Under the pieces are notes generated by a model. It made no database searches and was not told where the DNA came from. It worked only from the letters and a program-made list of their open reading frames with translations. From Bigelowiella natans CCMP2755 (taxonomy: Eukaryota; Cercozoa; Chlorarachniophyceae), in the NCBI GenBank assembly GCA_000320545.1, contig ADNK01000510.1, forward strand, positions 12,501 through 76,500: a stretch of DNA of 64,000 nucleotides, written 5' to 3'. Made by a program: the position numbers and the translations under genes. Of the stretch, positions 50,805-61,431 are shown in pieces; the stretch's first letter is position 1; every line of letters starts with the position of its first letter.

Positions 50805-51542
50805 GACGTCGACGAGGGTTACTCGTTGTGAGCTAAGCAGGGAGGAGAACGGGCGACCGGGAGGGAAGACGGCGCGGAATTTAGCGGTTCTCCTCGGCAA
50901 CTCAATCAGTGAAATAGATCTGCAACATGTGCGACAATGAAGATAACCACCGATTTTTTAAATTATCAACTAGCCGATCGGTGACTTTGCCAGAGTCTTA
51001 GCCTGATTCTGTTGTCGTAGGATGGAATTTATTGGGCTTCACGCTATCCTCTGTCTGTGGAGAAATTGAAAATGCAGCATTGGCGATTTATGCTTAGATT
51101 TTCATATGACGTCTACATAAAAATGTTAACGTAGGTAGTTATTTGCGACTGTTCGAAAGCTGGAGAGAGTGAATCTCCGTACTTTCGAGATCGAGACGGA
51201 TCATCTTCCGAACATGAGCCAGAATGACCATTTCAAATGAATTTCTAGGCTTTTCCGACTTTAATTTTATGTCTTAATCTAATAAAGCAAGGAAATCTCA
51301 GCAAACCTAAATGTTCGGATCTCATATGTATATCTGAATTCGTTGCTGGCCACACAAAACACATACTTCACTTGCTTGAAATCACGTAGGGAATTCCTCT
51401 CGGTGTGCGATTGACCCTTTTTTCGAATAAAAAACCATTGTAGAATTGTCGCTAAATAAAAATATATTGAATAGGATATTGTTGGCAAATTTATCGCTCG
51501 CAAGCTGGACACCTTATACCTTAAAAAGTAAAGGCTATTCCG
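50805..51542. other. Divergent promoter region
   Basis: Region between the starts of the Gemin6-like gene (-) and the kinase gene (+). I see no coding exon in it. Confidence 0.5.
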
Positions 51543-53459
51543 ATGGAGCCCCCCCACCTTCCCCTACTTCTAAAAGCAACTAGAAGGAGATCGAGATGCC
51601 TCATGCTTCCCCTTATCCTCGTAGCTTCTATAGCTGCAATGTGGGGATTGGGTCCAAACAGGATTTCGAGTCCAACAAATGGAGCAGGTTCAGGGGGGAT
51701 GAGAATGGGTAGGCGAAGCTCGAAGCCACTTCCGTCGGGAAACTCTCGTCGGACCCCAAAGCCTTCTAGCAGCAGCAGTGAGATTAGCAGAAGCCTTAGT
51801 AAGTCTCCTCAACGAAGACAGGGAAGAAGGTCCTTAAAAGAGGACTGGCTTAAAGAGGGAGTCGTGAAGAAGGGGATAAGGACGAAGGAGAGTAGAGTTC
51901 ATCTAGTCCGAAACACAGGTTCGTGGATATGTGCCCCTTTATGACATCTTAAATAGAAATGATTGCCTACTACTGTCTACTTATATATGAAAGGCCAATT
52001 GCATTTGCAAACATACATGCATACCTAGTTACTATGGTGCGTGCTGTGTGCTAATTAGTGACGAAATGAGATCTTCCGTGTAGTCATCGATCTTACTATC
52101 GCATACCAATTTGACTCCATCTCATACTTGAATCCCATAGGTGCTATTCCAATGATCTCGCTCGCCATGCCTGACTACGCAGGCGCAAAGGGGGGGGCGA
52201 GTAGCAACAACGGCCCTGTTAATCATCGTGATCTTCAAGATCTCTGGGGAATTGAAAATATTCGGAACCAAATGTCACTAGTGAGGAACAAGACTGCTGA
52301 AAATCAAGAGTTTGGACCACCATCAGCCGCCATCACAGCTGCGTCTACAGCCGAAGTTAGGAAGGGTACGATAGCAAACGCAGGTGAGAAGGAGTTGGGT
52401 ATGTGGTTTACTAAGATTCCCAAAAGCTACGTGATTCCGGAGGCGGATTTAGTCAATATTTTTGGGTTACCACGGGATTTTCGAAGCCACTACGATCTCG
52501 ACAACCATGCTGTTCTAGGGGAAGGCGCGTATGGTACTGTCTTCAGGGCGACTAGACGTAGCAACAGCGGTAGTGGCAGCAATACCGTCGCTGTTAAAGT
52601 GCTTTACAAGCGTATCCACAAAAAGAAAAAGAGACGTGCTGATGCGCGTTACCTTTGTCGGTTGAAGAATGAGCTAGAGATGATGCGACAGATGGGAAAG
52701 GGATCACACGCCGTCGGCTTCCAGGAGGCTTTTGAAGATGAGGACAATATCTATCTCGTGATGGAACTGTGCAGAGGCCCAACACTCAAGCATTTTATTC
52801 GCTCAAAAGGAGGCGTAAGTGAGCAAGATGCCTGCGTTATGATTGAGCAGGTGCTATCTATGTTGGCGTCTTGGCACGAGGAGGGGTATATGCACTGCGA
52901 TATGAAGCCTGCGAACCTCCTCCTTACCGACCATGATCTTCGTCGAAAGATTCATGTTAAAGCGACGGACTTCGGCCTCGCACATCGCTTTGCACCGGGC
53001 ACGAAGCAACATAAAAAACAGGGTACCAAAGTCTATATGGCGCCAGAGATGCTGAAGAAGAAGTATGATGAGAAGGCTGACCTCTGGAGTTTAGGAGTGA
53101 TAACCTACCAACTGCTCACGGGCCACCTCCCGTTCTGCAAGCACGATTCGGAGATTCGACGTCTGCGCCCAGAGGATCTCGAGGATCGTATACTGAACTA
53201 TGGAATCGACGTCCTTAGTAGTCCAACCTGGGACAACGTCAGCACAGAGGCTAAGGACTTCATCCTAAAGATCTTGGAGCGTGATCCCGCAGCGAGACTT
53301 TCCGCCCAGGAGGCGCTTGATCATCCCTGGATTAAGAGTTTTGGTGGCCAACGAAAGGCCGCTTTTGCTAGAGAGCCTAAGCGTGGAAAATTCTCCCCTG
53401 GGGGCGGGGAAGACGAGGAACATGAGCTTTGCTGTGAGGAGGAGCGCATTGCTGCATGA
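51543..53459 (+). CDS. Signal-anchored serine/threonine protein kinase (CAMK-like, HCD catalytic loop)
   Basis: Two exons, 51543-51918 and 52141-53459, encode 564 residues; this gene has far fewer introns than most neighbours. The first 40 residues contain a basic patch and a hydrophobic segment (CLMLPLILVASIAAMWGLG), then a Ser/Arg/Lys-rich stretch. This fits a bipartite plastid leader or a membrane anchor. The kinase domain runs from about 250 to 540: glycine loop GEGAYGTVF (about 252), VAVKVL with the ATP-binding Lys (about 278), HCDMKPANLLL (377-387), DFGLA (402) and APEM (426), with WSLGVITYQLLTGHLPF after that. All catalytic residues (Lys, Asp, Asn, DFG Asp) are present, so it should be active. 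The Arg of the usual HRD is Cys. There is no EF-hand, so it is not a canonical CDPK. The substrate is unknown; a plastid or ER-associated role is inferred. Confidence 0.88.
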
Positions 53460-54825
53460 TGGACACAAGATTCTTATCCTGTTATAATTTTATACTTAAA
53501 TGTATGTCAAATGATATAAGTTAGCTAGTTAGGCTTCCAAAGAAATATCTTACAGATGACGGCGAGTAGAGTTCATAACTTTAAATGATACACAAATATT
53601 GATTGGAAAAATCTACCGTATGGGGAGAGTCTCGATAATGAAACCCTGTAGCTAGAATGAAATTTAAATAATATTAAGTCACAAATTATTCACATGCAGA
53701 ATAATGCAGGACCCCGCAAAACATCATAATCTTGTCCGCCTACAGTATAACTACTCTGCTACATACATACATGCGTATGTGTAAGCAGCAATGTCCGTCC
53801 GTACATGACTGAATGGGCTACACATATAACATGCTGGCAGCATGTGTATGTGGCTGCATCGTAGCGTATCATTGCATTGCTAGATTGCCTAGTTTGGCTC
53901 TGCGCTACGATGGACCGATTATACCGAGCTATGCCTGCGATATAGCGACAATCTAGACAATATGTTGACTAGCACGATGCATTGCAGACAGGCCAGCGCT
54001 ATGCTATATGACATGAAGCTAGCAGAGCTAGAGAGCATTTGTTGAACATGCGCATCTCTTAGCAGCTATAGCTAGATAAGCATCATCGCATATGGCACAT
54101 TGTGTCAACATGCATGCTACTCTAGTGCCATGCTACGCACATGCTGGCATGTCTAGATGTGCGTACGATACGTACACGTCGCGCACATGCAGCATGCTAG
54201 CATGGCTAATGGCGGACACGGCACGATCACTAGATCAGAATGCGCCCGATCTAGCATAGCGATGCGACGTGTCGTAGGTCCATGAAGCAGGTGTACGTGC
54301 TTGCGCGGGCCCATCACATCCTGACCAACCACAATGAGCGTAGCTGTGCCAGCTACATGATTCAATTAGAAATTTGTACACTCATCACTTGCAGTCAAAC
54401 TTTCAATTTTGACCTGTCTAGCTGTGCTGGCTACAGCCATGCAATGCTCTACCTGCGCTGCATGTGTGAAGCAGGCAAATAATTGAAATGCACGAAGCGT
54501 CGTGCTATGCGTCAAATGAGTGACACGACAGTATGATATATGGCTCATGAAGTGAGATAGTGCGTCTGCAATTTCATGATAATGAGACTCGAAGGTACAT
54601 CATCGCTAAATCAAAATGCACGGCATGTGCTGCTACAGCGGCATGCGCGAAGCTAATGTCGCATGGCCAGGCCATGCACGAATACAGCAGTGCTGCCGGC
54701 CCGTATTCACACTGTATGTCTGGCAAGAAACACAACGACATCAAAAGTACAGAAACAAAGAATGTTTCCTGATAAATGCAACCTATATTGCATACAATTC
54801 ATTGTTTTTTTCCCCTCTCTATCAA
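53460..54825. other. Spacer with palindromic-word patchwork
   Basis: About 1.4 kb between convergent 3' ends, with no gene. From about 53750 to 54700 it is dense in CTAG, CATG, TAGC and GCATGC words. It holds one exact CATGCTAGCATG and the variants catgctggcatg (about 54140) and aacatgctggcagcatg (about 53829). Confidence 0.6.
54193..54204. repeat. 12-bp perfect palindrome CATGCTAGCATG, copy 6
   Basis: Sixth exact copy, followed by GCTAATGG. Confidence 0.95.
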
Positions 54826-55962
54826 TCAGTAGCTGTCAAGCAGCTTCTTTACATCCTCAAATGGTTTCTTTTTCATATCACAGAAAGGCTTCTTTTCGAA
54901 GTCGTATAATGCCGAACAAACAGCGTGAGGTGGGCAAGGCGTTACTGTTTCGCTCTCTCCGTATATCTGTTCGTATTATCGAAGGTATGTTACTCAAGGA
55001 TGTGCTGAGTGATTGACGTTGTGTACATGTGCTATCCGTAAAATCTAGCTAAATCGGGTTCGTTACCTCGACTTTCGTGCAACCCTCCGTAAACCATCTT
55101 TTAACATGACCGCCGTTAACTTGAAGAGCATTCAAGACCTGAGAACCAGTAATGAGACTTGTCAGATTGAATTTTCTATTACTCTTGGAAATTTGTCGTG
55201 AATCTTAAATGCACAGTATCATTTCGAATTATCATTCTCATTTCATACCTCATGGCATGCCTTGTAGCATTTGGGATAGTTTACGTTTAGCTGCAAAACA
55301 TTTATAAAATGTATCGTGAGACCCATATCTAGAGTGTGGAGAATATGTGCATACGAGGTTGACGGAGCTCACCTCGGCACAAATAGCAGGTAAAAGAGAG
55401 TTGATTCCTTTCCGCATCCTGGCCAATACAAATACGCAGGTCTTGCAGTTTTTCAAGTCCTTGCAGTCTTTATCTCCCGCTTGTGTTGAAGCATTGGCAG
55501 CCTTTCAATGAAAATAAGATCAGTTAGGGTGCCATAATTTCAGTTAGAAAGCTATTATTCATGGAAAGAGTCAGGTTGGATATTACAGCGTGCATGCGAC
55601 TTCTGATCTCTACGAACGCTGGATCTTGAACGAGCTGACTATTGTTTCTGTATACTGCTTTCAAGTACTCCATAGGAGGGGGCTTTATTAATTCATCTTC
55701 TCCAGGTAAGATCCAATGTGTATCTGATTGTCCGGTTTTCTGGACGTTTTCAATGGCCTTCACCATGCTAATTGCGAAATGGACACAATTCTCAGTGAAT
55801 GATGTCCTAATTTTATTGAGAGAACAAAAGTACCCACCTCTCTGCTGATTGCATGACTCCATTAGCAAGTGTAGATTCCTTTGAGCTTCCATCAATGATT
55901 GCATCTACCCGGAAGAAGGTGCCGAGTGCCACAATCAGCATCATCCACATCATGAGTATCAT
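54826..55962 (-). CDS. Secreted or ER-lumenal cysteine-rich protein, unrecognised
   Basis: Six phase-matched exons (55962-55838, 55767-55587, 55501-55373, 55290-55249, 55138-55067, 54966-54826) encode 229 residues. A signal peptide opens the protein (MWMMLIVALGTFFRVDA), and there is no later membrane segment. The mature part has about ten cysteines in the second half: CKDLKNCKTCVFV, LLPAICAE, NYPKCYKACHE, EGCTKV, TPCPPHAVCSALY and PFCDMKKK. Paired Cys in this spacing suggest several disulfide bonds and a compact helical fold. NLTL-type N-glycosylation sites are not obvious in the final exons. I do not recognise the family; a small secreted ligand-binding protein or cell-surface component is possible. 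Exon ends agree in phase throughout, which supports a real gene. Confidence 0.65.
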
Positions 55963-56465
55963 GGTGTCAAGACTAAGACTGCTTTGAGCCAACGCAGTTT
56001 CTTTCTTGTTAAGAGGATGTAGATGAGCTCTGATTCAGCTTCCGTTCGACAACACTACGACTGTCACCCTTTCTGATCGTAGGTGGGGGGTCGGTCTCGC
56101 GATTTGCGCTGCGGGAAATTTAAATTCAAACCAAGGTGGAGATGATTCAGCCGACAAATAAAAAAAGAAAACGTCAAAGAATAAACAGGGTCTATTACCT
56201 AATTGCGACAACTAATAATTTTTGTTTGAGAGTTAATCAGGGCGACGCTTTTTTTTGGTTGAGCTGTGATGTCGAGGCGAAAATTATTATTTTACATTTT
56301 ACGACAAACCTGTGTCCATGTCGCAATACATATTTTCTGGGTTGTCCTTGGTGTATATGAGTATATTTGAACATTTAGATTCTTTGGGTTGTATCGATGT
56401 CTCAGCTTCGAAATCGCCTTTAGGGCCCCCCCTTATTGGAAGCACTCGAAGCAGATAAAAGGAAT

Positions 56466-56755
56466 ATGACGGAGGGAGGAGGACAAGGAGCGAACATTGT
56501 CAATGCGGAGCAACCGCAGCAGCCAGAAGTCAAAGCAAACAGAGGCGTCCTAGATCATCGCGCACAAGTTGGATGCATCTCTCGATTTCAGTCACCAATC
56601 CAGGTGCTGCGGTTTGTTGTAACTTAATGTGTGACGATTCGCCTCGCGAAGAACATTGATTCCATGCAGCGACTGAGGTTACCGCATTTTCTTTTTTGTT
56701 TACATCTATATACTTAGGCCTTTTTGCGTCCAGGTATATCATGACCACAGAGTCT

Positions 56756-56800
<45 letters not shown>

Positions 56801-57597
56801 CATTTTGTTTGGGTAGTGAACTCGTCCATTACATGTATTTTTAAACGCTAGGCTCATGGATTCCGTGGTGCCGAAATATAAGATACCATGCAGAGAGATG
56901 GTCCTAATTCCACGTCCCAACCAAATAAACACATTCAATTTTGATCGTGCTGTCCTATTTATAGGGTACTGTCAGTGAACAGAATAACCGTCCATAAGGT
57001 AGTAAAGCGACGATAATTCTCGTGCTGATTGATTGATATCCATGTGAGGATTCGATCATTTTACCCTGGTTTGTAGAAATTCATGGAGGCAATACAATTC
57101 TTCGTCAAAAGTGACAGTGGAATTCTGGGGCAGGAAAAAATTATGTAAAACTAGCGGATCAACCAACTAACATATTTTGAGTGTCATTGATCTTCACATT
57201 TGCATTTCACCAGGATATACAATGAAGATGAAAAACAAGGAACAGCTACAATTTATTGCTTCACCAAAGTAATTTTCGTTAGTAGATGTTGGCACAAACT
57301 AATATCCACTATGTATGGGGCAGGGGGCAGAGTGGCTCGACGTTCTCGAAGTGCGGTTTTCGGAGTACGTCTTGAGTCATGCGTTTTACCTTCATTACCT
57401 TTTCAAATTGATTGCAGAAAGATAGAATTAATCAATGGTCGCATTTTTGCAGGCCTTCTGGGTTGTTAGATGAAGAAAAATGCGTTGCGACGATCAGGTT
57501 AATAATTGCAAGCGATTTTTTGGGAATCACTGACGTTTGCGTTCGTTTTGTATCACGCATTATCCCCCTTCTCAGATCGTTCTCCTCCGGGTGGTGA
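56466..57597 (+). CDS. Unrecognised 152-residue protein
   Basis: Nine exons: 56466-56603, 56718-56733, 56852-56900, 56965-56998, 57077-57144, 57214-57268, 57333-57364, 57453-57497 and 57576-57597. All are joined in phase; the second has only 16 nt. After a polar N-terminus (MTEGGGQGANIVNAEQPQQP) comes an ordered alpha/beta segment: GSWIPWCRNIRYHAERW, VLSVNRITVHKKFMEAIQFF, IMIYNEDEKQGTATIYC, WLDVLEVRFSEPSG and EEKCVATIRSFSSGW. The pattern of two beta-hairpins around a helix recalls small lipid- or cofactor-binding folds such as DUF1499-like proteins, but no signature is secure. No signal peptide. The Cys-rich gene starts 500 bp away on the other strand. A (CT)n run fills the intron at 56755-56796. 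Confidence 0.55.
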
Positions 57598-57657
57598 AAC
57601 TACTCTCAAATCGTAGTCAGATACATTCTAGCTGAGACACTCACCAACCAAACAGGT

Positions 57658-58110
57658 TCATACCGACATCGGTACCCTTAGCACCTTTGCTCTCAGTAGC
57701 GCTCTTCTGGATACCCTTCGCAGGAAGTAGTTTTTATACCAAACCACCAAATGATACCGATCTACTCATATTCCACACATTATTATTATTATTATTATAT
57801 TAATATTGTCGGCAGTGAGGTGTATCTAATACAGATGATCCCAAGACAAGAAAATTCAACAACACAGTGAGAGTGAACCAGGTGGAATAACGACATGAGA
57901 GATTCGTTCAAAGCTACTGGAATTCTTTGAAGTTCTCAGCGATGAGGTGGTGTGTGCTGTATTTCCTACAGATTCGCAGGCACATGCAGGACGCTGGTGG
58001 TTTGGAAATAAAAGTTGAAGCAGAAACCCAAGGATGTTCATGCCTTTGAGATTATCAGTCTTACCTTTCAGATTGTAAAAATGCCTACTTTCAAGTGCAT
58101 CAATACTCAT
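57658..58110 (-). CDS. Possible 59-residue small gene, tentative
   Basis: Three exons (58110-58065, 57993-57918, 57715-57658) join in phase through GTAAGA and GTAGCT donors. They encode MSIDALESRHFYNLKG, then CMCLRICRKYSTHHLIAENF and a basic tail, VSRRALLRAKVLRVPMSV. No known family. It may instead be part of a non-coding transcript or of the 3' region of the neighbour on the plus strand, which ends 60 bp away. Reported because the start, donors and acceptors agree, but the short length makes chance possible. Confidence 0.3.
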
Positions 58111-59957
58111 TTAGGACTATAATATGCTTCAAAGCTACATTACACCGCATATCTCTGGTTTTACCATCTATGAATGCTTGTGAAGAGTCGAGCAGCAACA
58201 GGGTTTTATAACAATGATTCACATGAATAATAGGCCAGAAATCCCTTAAGCCGGGTAGCACAGAAATCGCAAAATCATCGCCATATTCAGAAGCAAGTTG
58301 TATGTCAGCGTCTAAAACCGAAATTCAGATACAACGATATAGCAATAAATAGACACAATGATATAGCAATAAATAGACTTAATTGTGTAGCATTGTGATT
58401 TTTGCATCGTCTATCAACAGCAACAGTACTCGGCCGCATTGATGCTGTGCTGATAAATCCGGTGTGGCATATCCAGCATACACAGCAGACTAGATGCACT
58501 TATTCACTACATAGCATCAAGACAGATCTAGCATAGCAGCATAAAGCAGCAGGCATGCTAGCATGCAGCATCAGTGCGTCGCCCGACGTATGTTGTCGTT
58601 GAACTCGATCAGCTGCCAGCGCCCGGGCGCGTAGGTGGTCGCTATGTACGTATGCTGGGAAGGATCGGCAACCGCCTATCGACCATGCTATGAGCTGTAT
58701 GAGCGATACACCTAGATACAAATTGGGTACATCGGACAGACCATGCAAGCCGAAATCTGTAATACGCTATCGCTAGACGCTAGCATGCATGCATTTCTGC
58801 TCTCTAAGACGAACAACAAGACGGCAATATAATAGACACAGCAATACACTATGTATATTATATACTATCATCAATAATTATAGAACTGGAGGACATGACA
58901 TTATATTATAATTGGCATTGTCTAATCTAGTCGTTGCGCGCATCGTAGGTGCGCACACATCTAGATGTGTCTATTAGATGTGTGTAGCGCCCGCGCGCGC
59001 GAGCTGTCTTCACGCACATCTCGACCATTGATAACAAATAACAACATCATTACGAGCGATGCGTGCTTGCGCTGTCATCAATGAGACCATGCATGATCGG
59101 ATTGACTAATAGTGCGCTGCTGCTTTCCTGCGACTGATACTGAATGTCGTCATACGAGCCGGAACGCATGCCTCAAGATGTGCTGCAACGACAGATGTCT
59201 TGATAAAATATTTAACTATGATTTCTTACAACCGTAACCATCGTAGTCATGCACAACTAGATTGTGCACAAGCTATATAATGATGCGTTTCTTGATACTA
59301 ATTCAATGTAATGACGAAATCAATGATCGAGATGGTAGTAACTCAAATTGGCGACGAGCTAAAGCAACGTGGTGTAAGCAACAACGGTGAACGTTTGATT
59401 ATCATCGCATGGAATACCCTTGGCGGGTTCGAAAGAATAATGCGAATATTTGGGAATAGGTGCTCCGTTACGATTTGCCCGTAGCAGTCATTGTAGCATA
59501 TATATCAGATAATTTGGAAATTCGAAAACTCAATAATTCTTTATTTGCATCTTACTCAAATGTGTATTACAATGTTGAAATACTTATCGTATTATTACGT
59601 ATGCTTACGTTTTAAAAAAAAAAAAAAAACCAAATATACTACAACTACTACTACTACTACTATTACTTTTACATTACTATATTGAGATACGTTCCTTCTT
59701 TTTAAGGCAGAAGAACTGGGTGGTTCCGTATGGATAACAATAATCGTTTTCAATATCAAATATTATATAAATATATAAATATATTTATGTATGTATGTAT
59801 GGATATATTTTTGTTGTCATTAGCTGCGAGATTCTTGATTTACATTAATTAATTAATACTACTTCTAGGCAGTAGTAGCAATAGTCGAAGTTGTGGTAGT
59901 ATCAGTCTGCAACTTTCAATTATGAAATAAGAAAAAAAGAGGGAGGAGGGGGAAAAG

Positions 59958-59998
<41 letters not shown>

Positions 59999-60032
59999 GG
60001 AGTGCACTATTTCCAAAGCACCCAGTCCTTCA
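58111..60032. other. Long spacer, CTAG/CATG-rich, with poly-A and (GA)n tracts
   Basis: No supported gene. Between about 58500 and 59200 lies the same palindromic-word patchwork as in the other spacers, with one exact CATGCTAGCATG and a nearby gctagcatgcatgc (about 58781). A run of about 16 A lies at 59614-59630, TATATAAATA-type sequence follows, and a (GA)n tract lies at 59963-59994 close to the 3' end of the zinc-ribbon gene. Confidence 0.55.
58554..58565. repeat. 12-bp perfect palindrome CATGCTAGCATG, copy 7
   Basis: Seventh exact copy in 64 kb. Confidence 0.95.
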
Positions 60033-60622
60033 CTACTCATCTTCATTACTATCCTCATCATTCGAGGAAGGGGCGTGAGAAGTAAATGCATCGATCCATT
60101 TCTGCGGCATTTTCCTCCCTGGAAGGTGTATAACATAGGAAGGAGGCGAAAAGAAAGACCAACAAAGTGATTGAGGGAACAGCCCGAACGTGCAAATCAT
60201 CTCAGCATGCGACAACACAACAGCCAAATTTTGATTGATACGCGCAAGACAGATCGGCTGAGAGAGAGAGAGAGGGGGGGGGGGGGGGGGGGGAGAACAA
60301 TACATATATTATCCTACTTCTACTACTGCTAGTGTTACTACTAATTACCTTTTTGGAATTGGAAGTCTGAAAGTCCAATGATGCCGCAATATGCAGAGTG
60401 GTAGCGCTTGTAGAAAGTGCTGCGTGCACCCGCCCAGCATGTCTTGTTTTCGGAGTGAAGGAGAAACCTGGTGGTGGTGGTGGTTGCAGGTGAGGTAGGT
60501 AATGCAGTAACGATGAAGACCATCATCATGATGATGATTATATATATAATGATGATTATGAATGACACTTCATAATTGACCTTGGAAAACTCCATTTATA
60601 TAGCCAAATAGGTGCATTTATT

Positions 60623-60662
<40 letters not shown>

Positions 60663-61400
60663 ATACACACACACACGCACACAAGAGAAAGACACTCAAT
60701 AGCGACGTGCGATCATGAAGAAATTCAAACATTGAAATGATCCATTTCCCACAATCAATCAATCAATCAATCAATGAATATACTACTAACTGACTAACTT
60801 CCTAAGTAAGTAACCTGTGGCCCCTCTCCATGATGGGGTGAGAATCATGGAAACCAAAGATATGCAACGCCTGCACAAACTCGCCTACGAGCTCAGGATC
60901 TTTCATCCGAATCACTGCGAAACACATCATTTGCATTTGTTACTAATTTTCTCTATCATCGTCACCGCAATCTTGTGACATATCATCTACATCGTCATCA
61001 TCATCATCATGATCATCATCATCATGATCATCATCATCATGATCATGATCATCATGATCATGATCATCACCCGTATCCATATTCAGAAGCAGGAACACAA
61101 TCTCCTCATTTAGCATCTCTCTCTGCGCCTTGCAGTTGATCCTGCCCCACCCCCCCAATATGTAAGCGAGGTGCGTGATGAAGTAGCATTGGAGGCGGTA
61201 GAGGTCCCTCCCTAGAAGGGATATGCCCTTGTATGGCCGAAGATGCTTGATCAGGGGGAGGACATCGACTAACACAGCCATTCCGTCGCAAGCTTCCAAA
61301 GGAACTCCTTAGAAGAAGAACAAGATCATCAAAGGTGTAGGATGAGGAAGGAGAGGATGATGTGATGGTGGTGTACGGCAACTGTCGCCATTGTTTCATT

Positions 61401-61431
<31 letters not shown>

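Noticed and set aside
60274-60293. Long G run next to a (GA)n tract as a possible regulatory or quadruplex element
   Set aside because: It lies inside an intron of the zinc-ribbon gene and looks like one more simple repeat. Nothing else supports a function.
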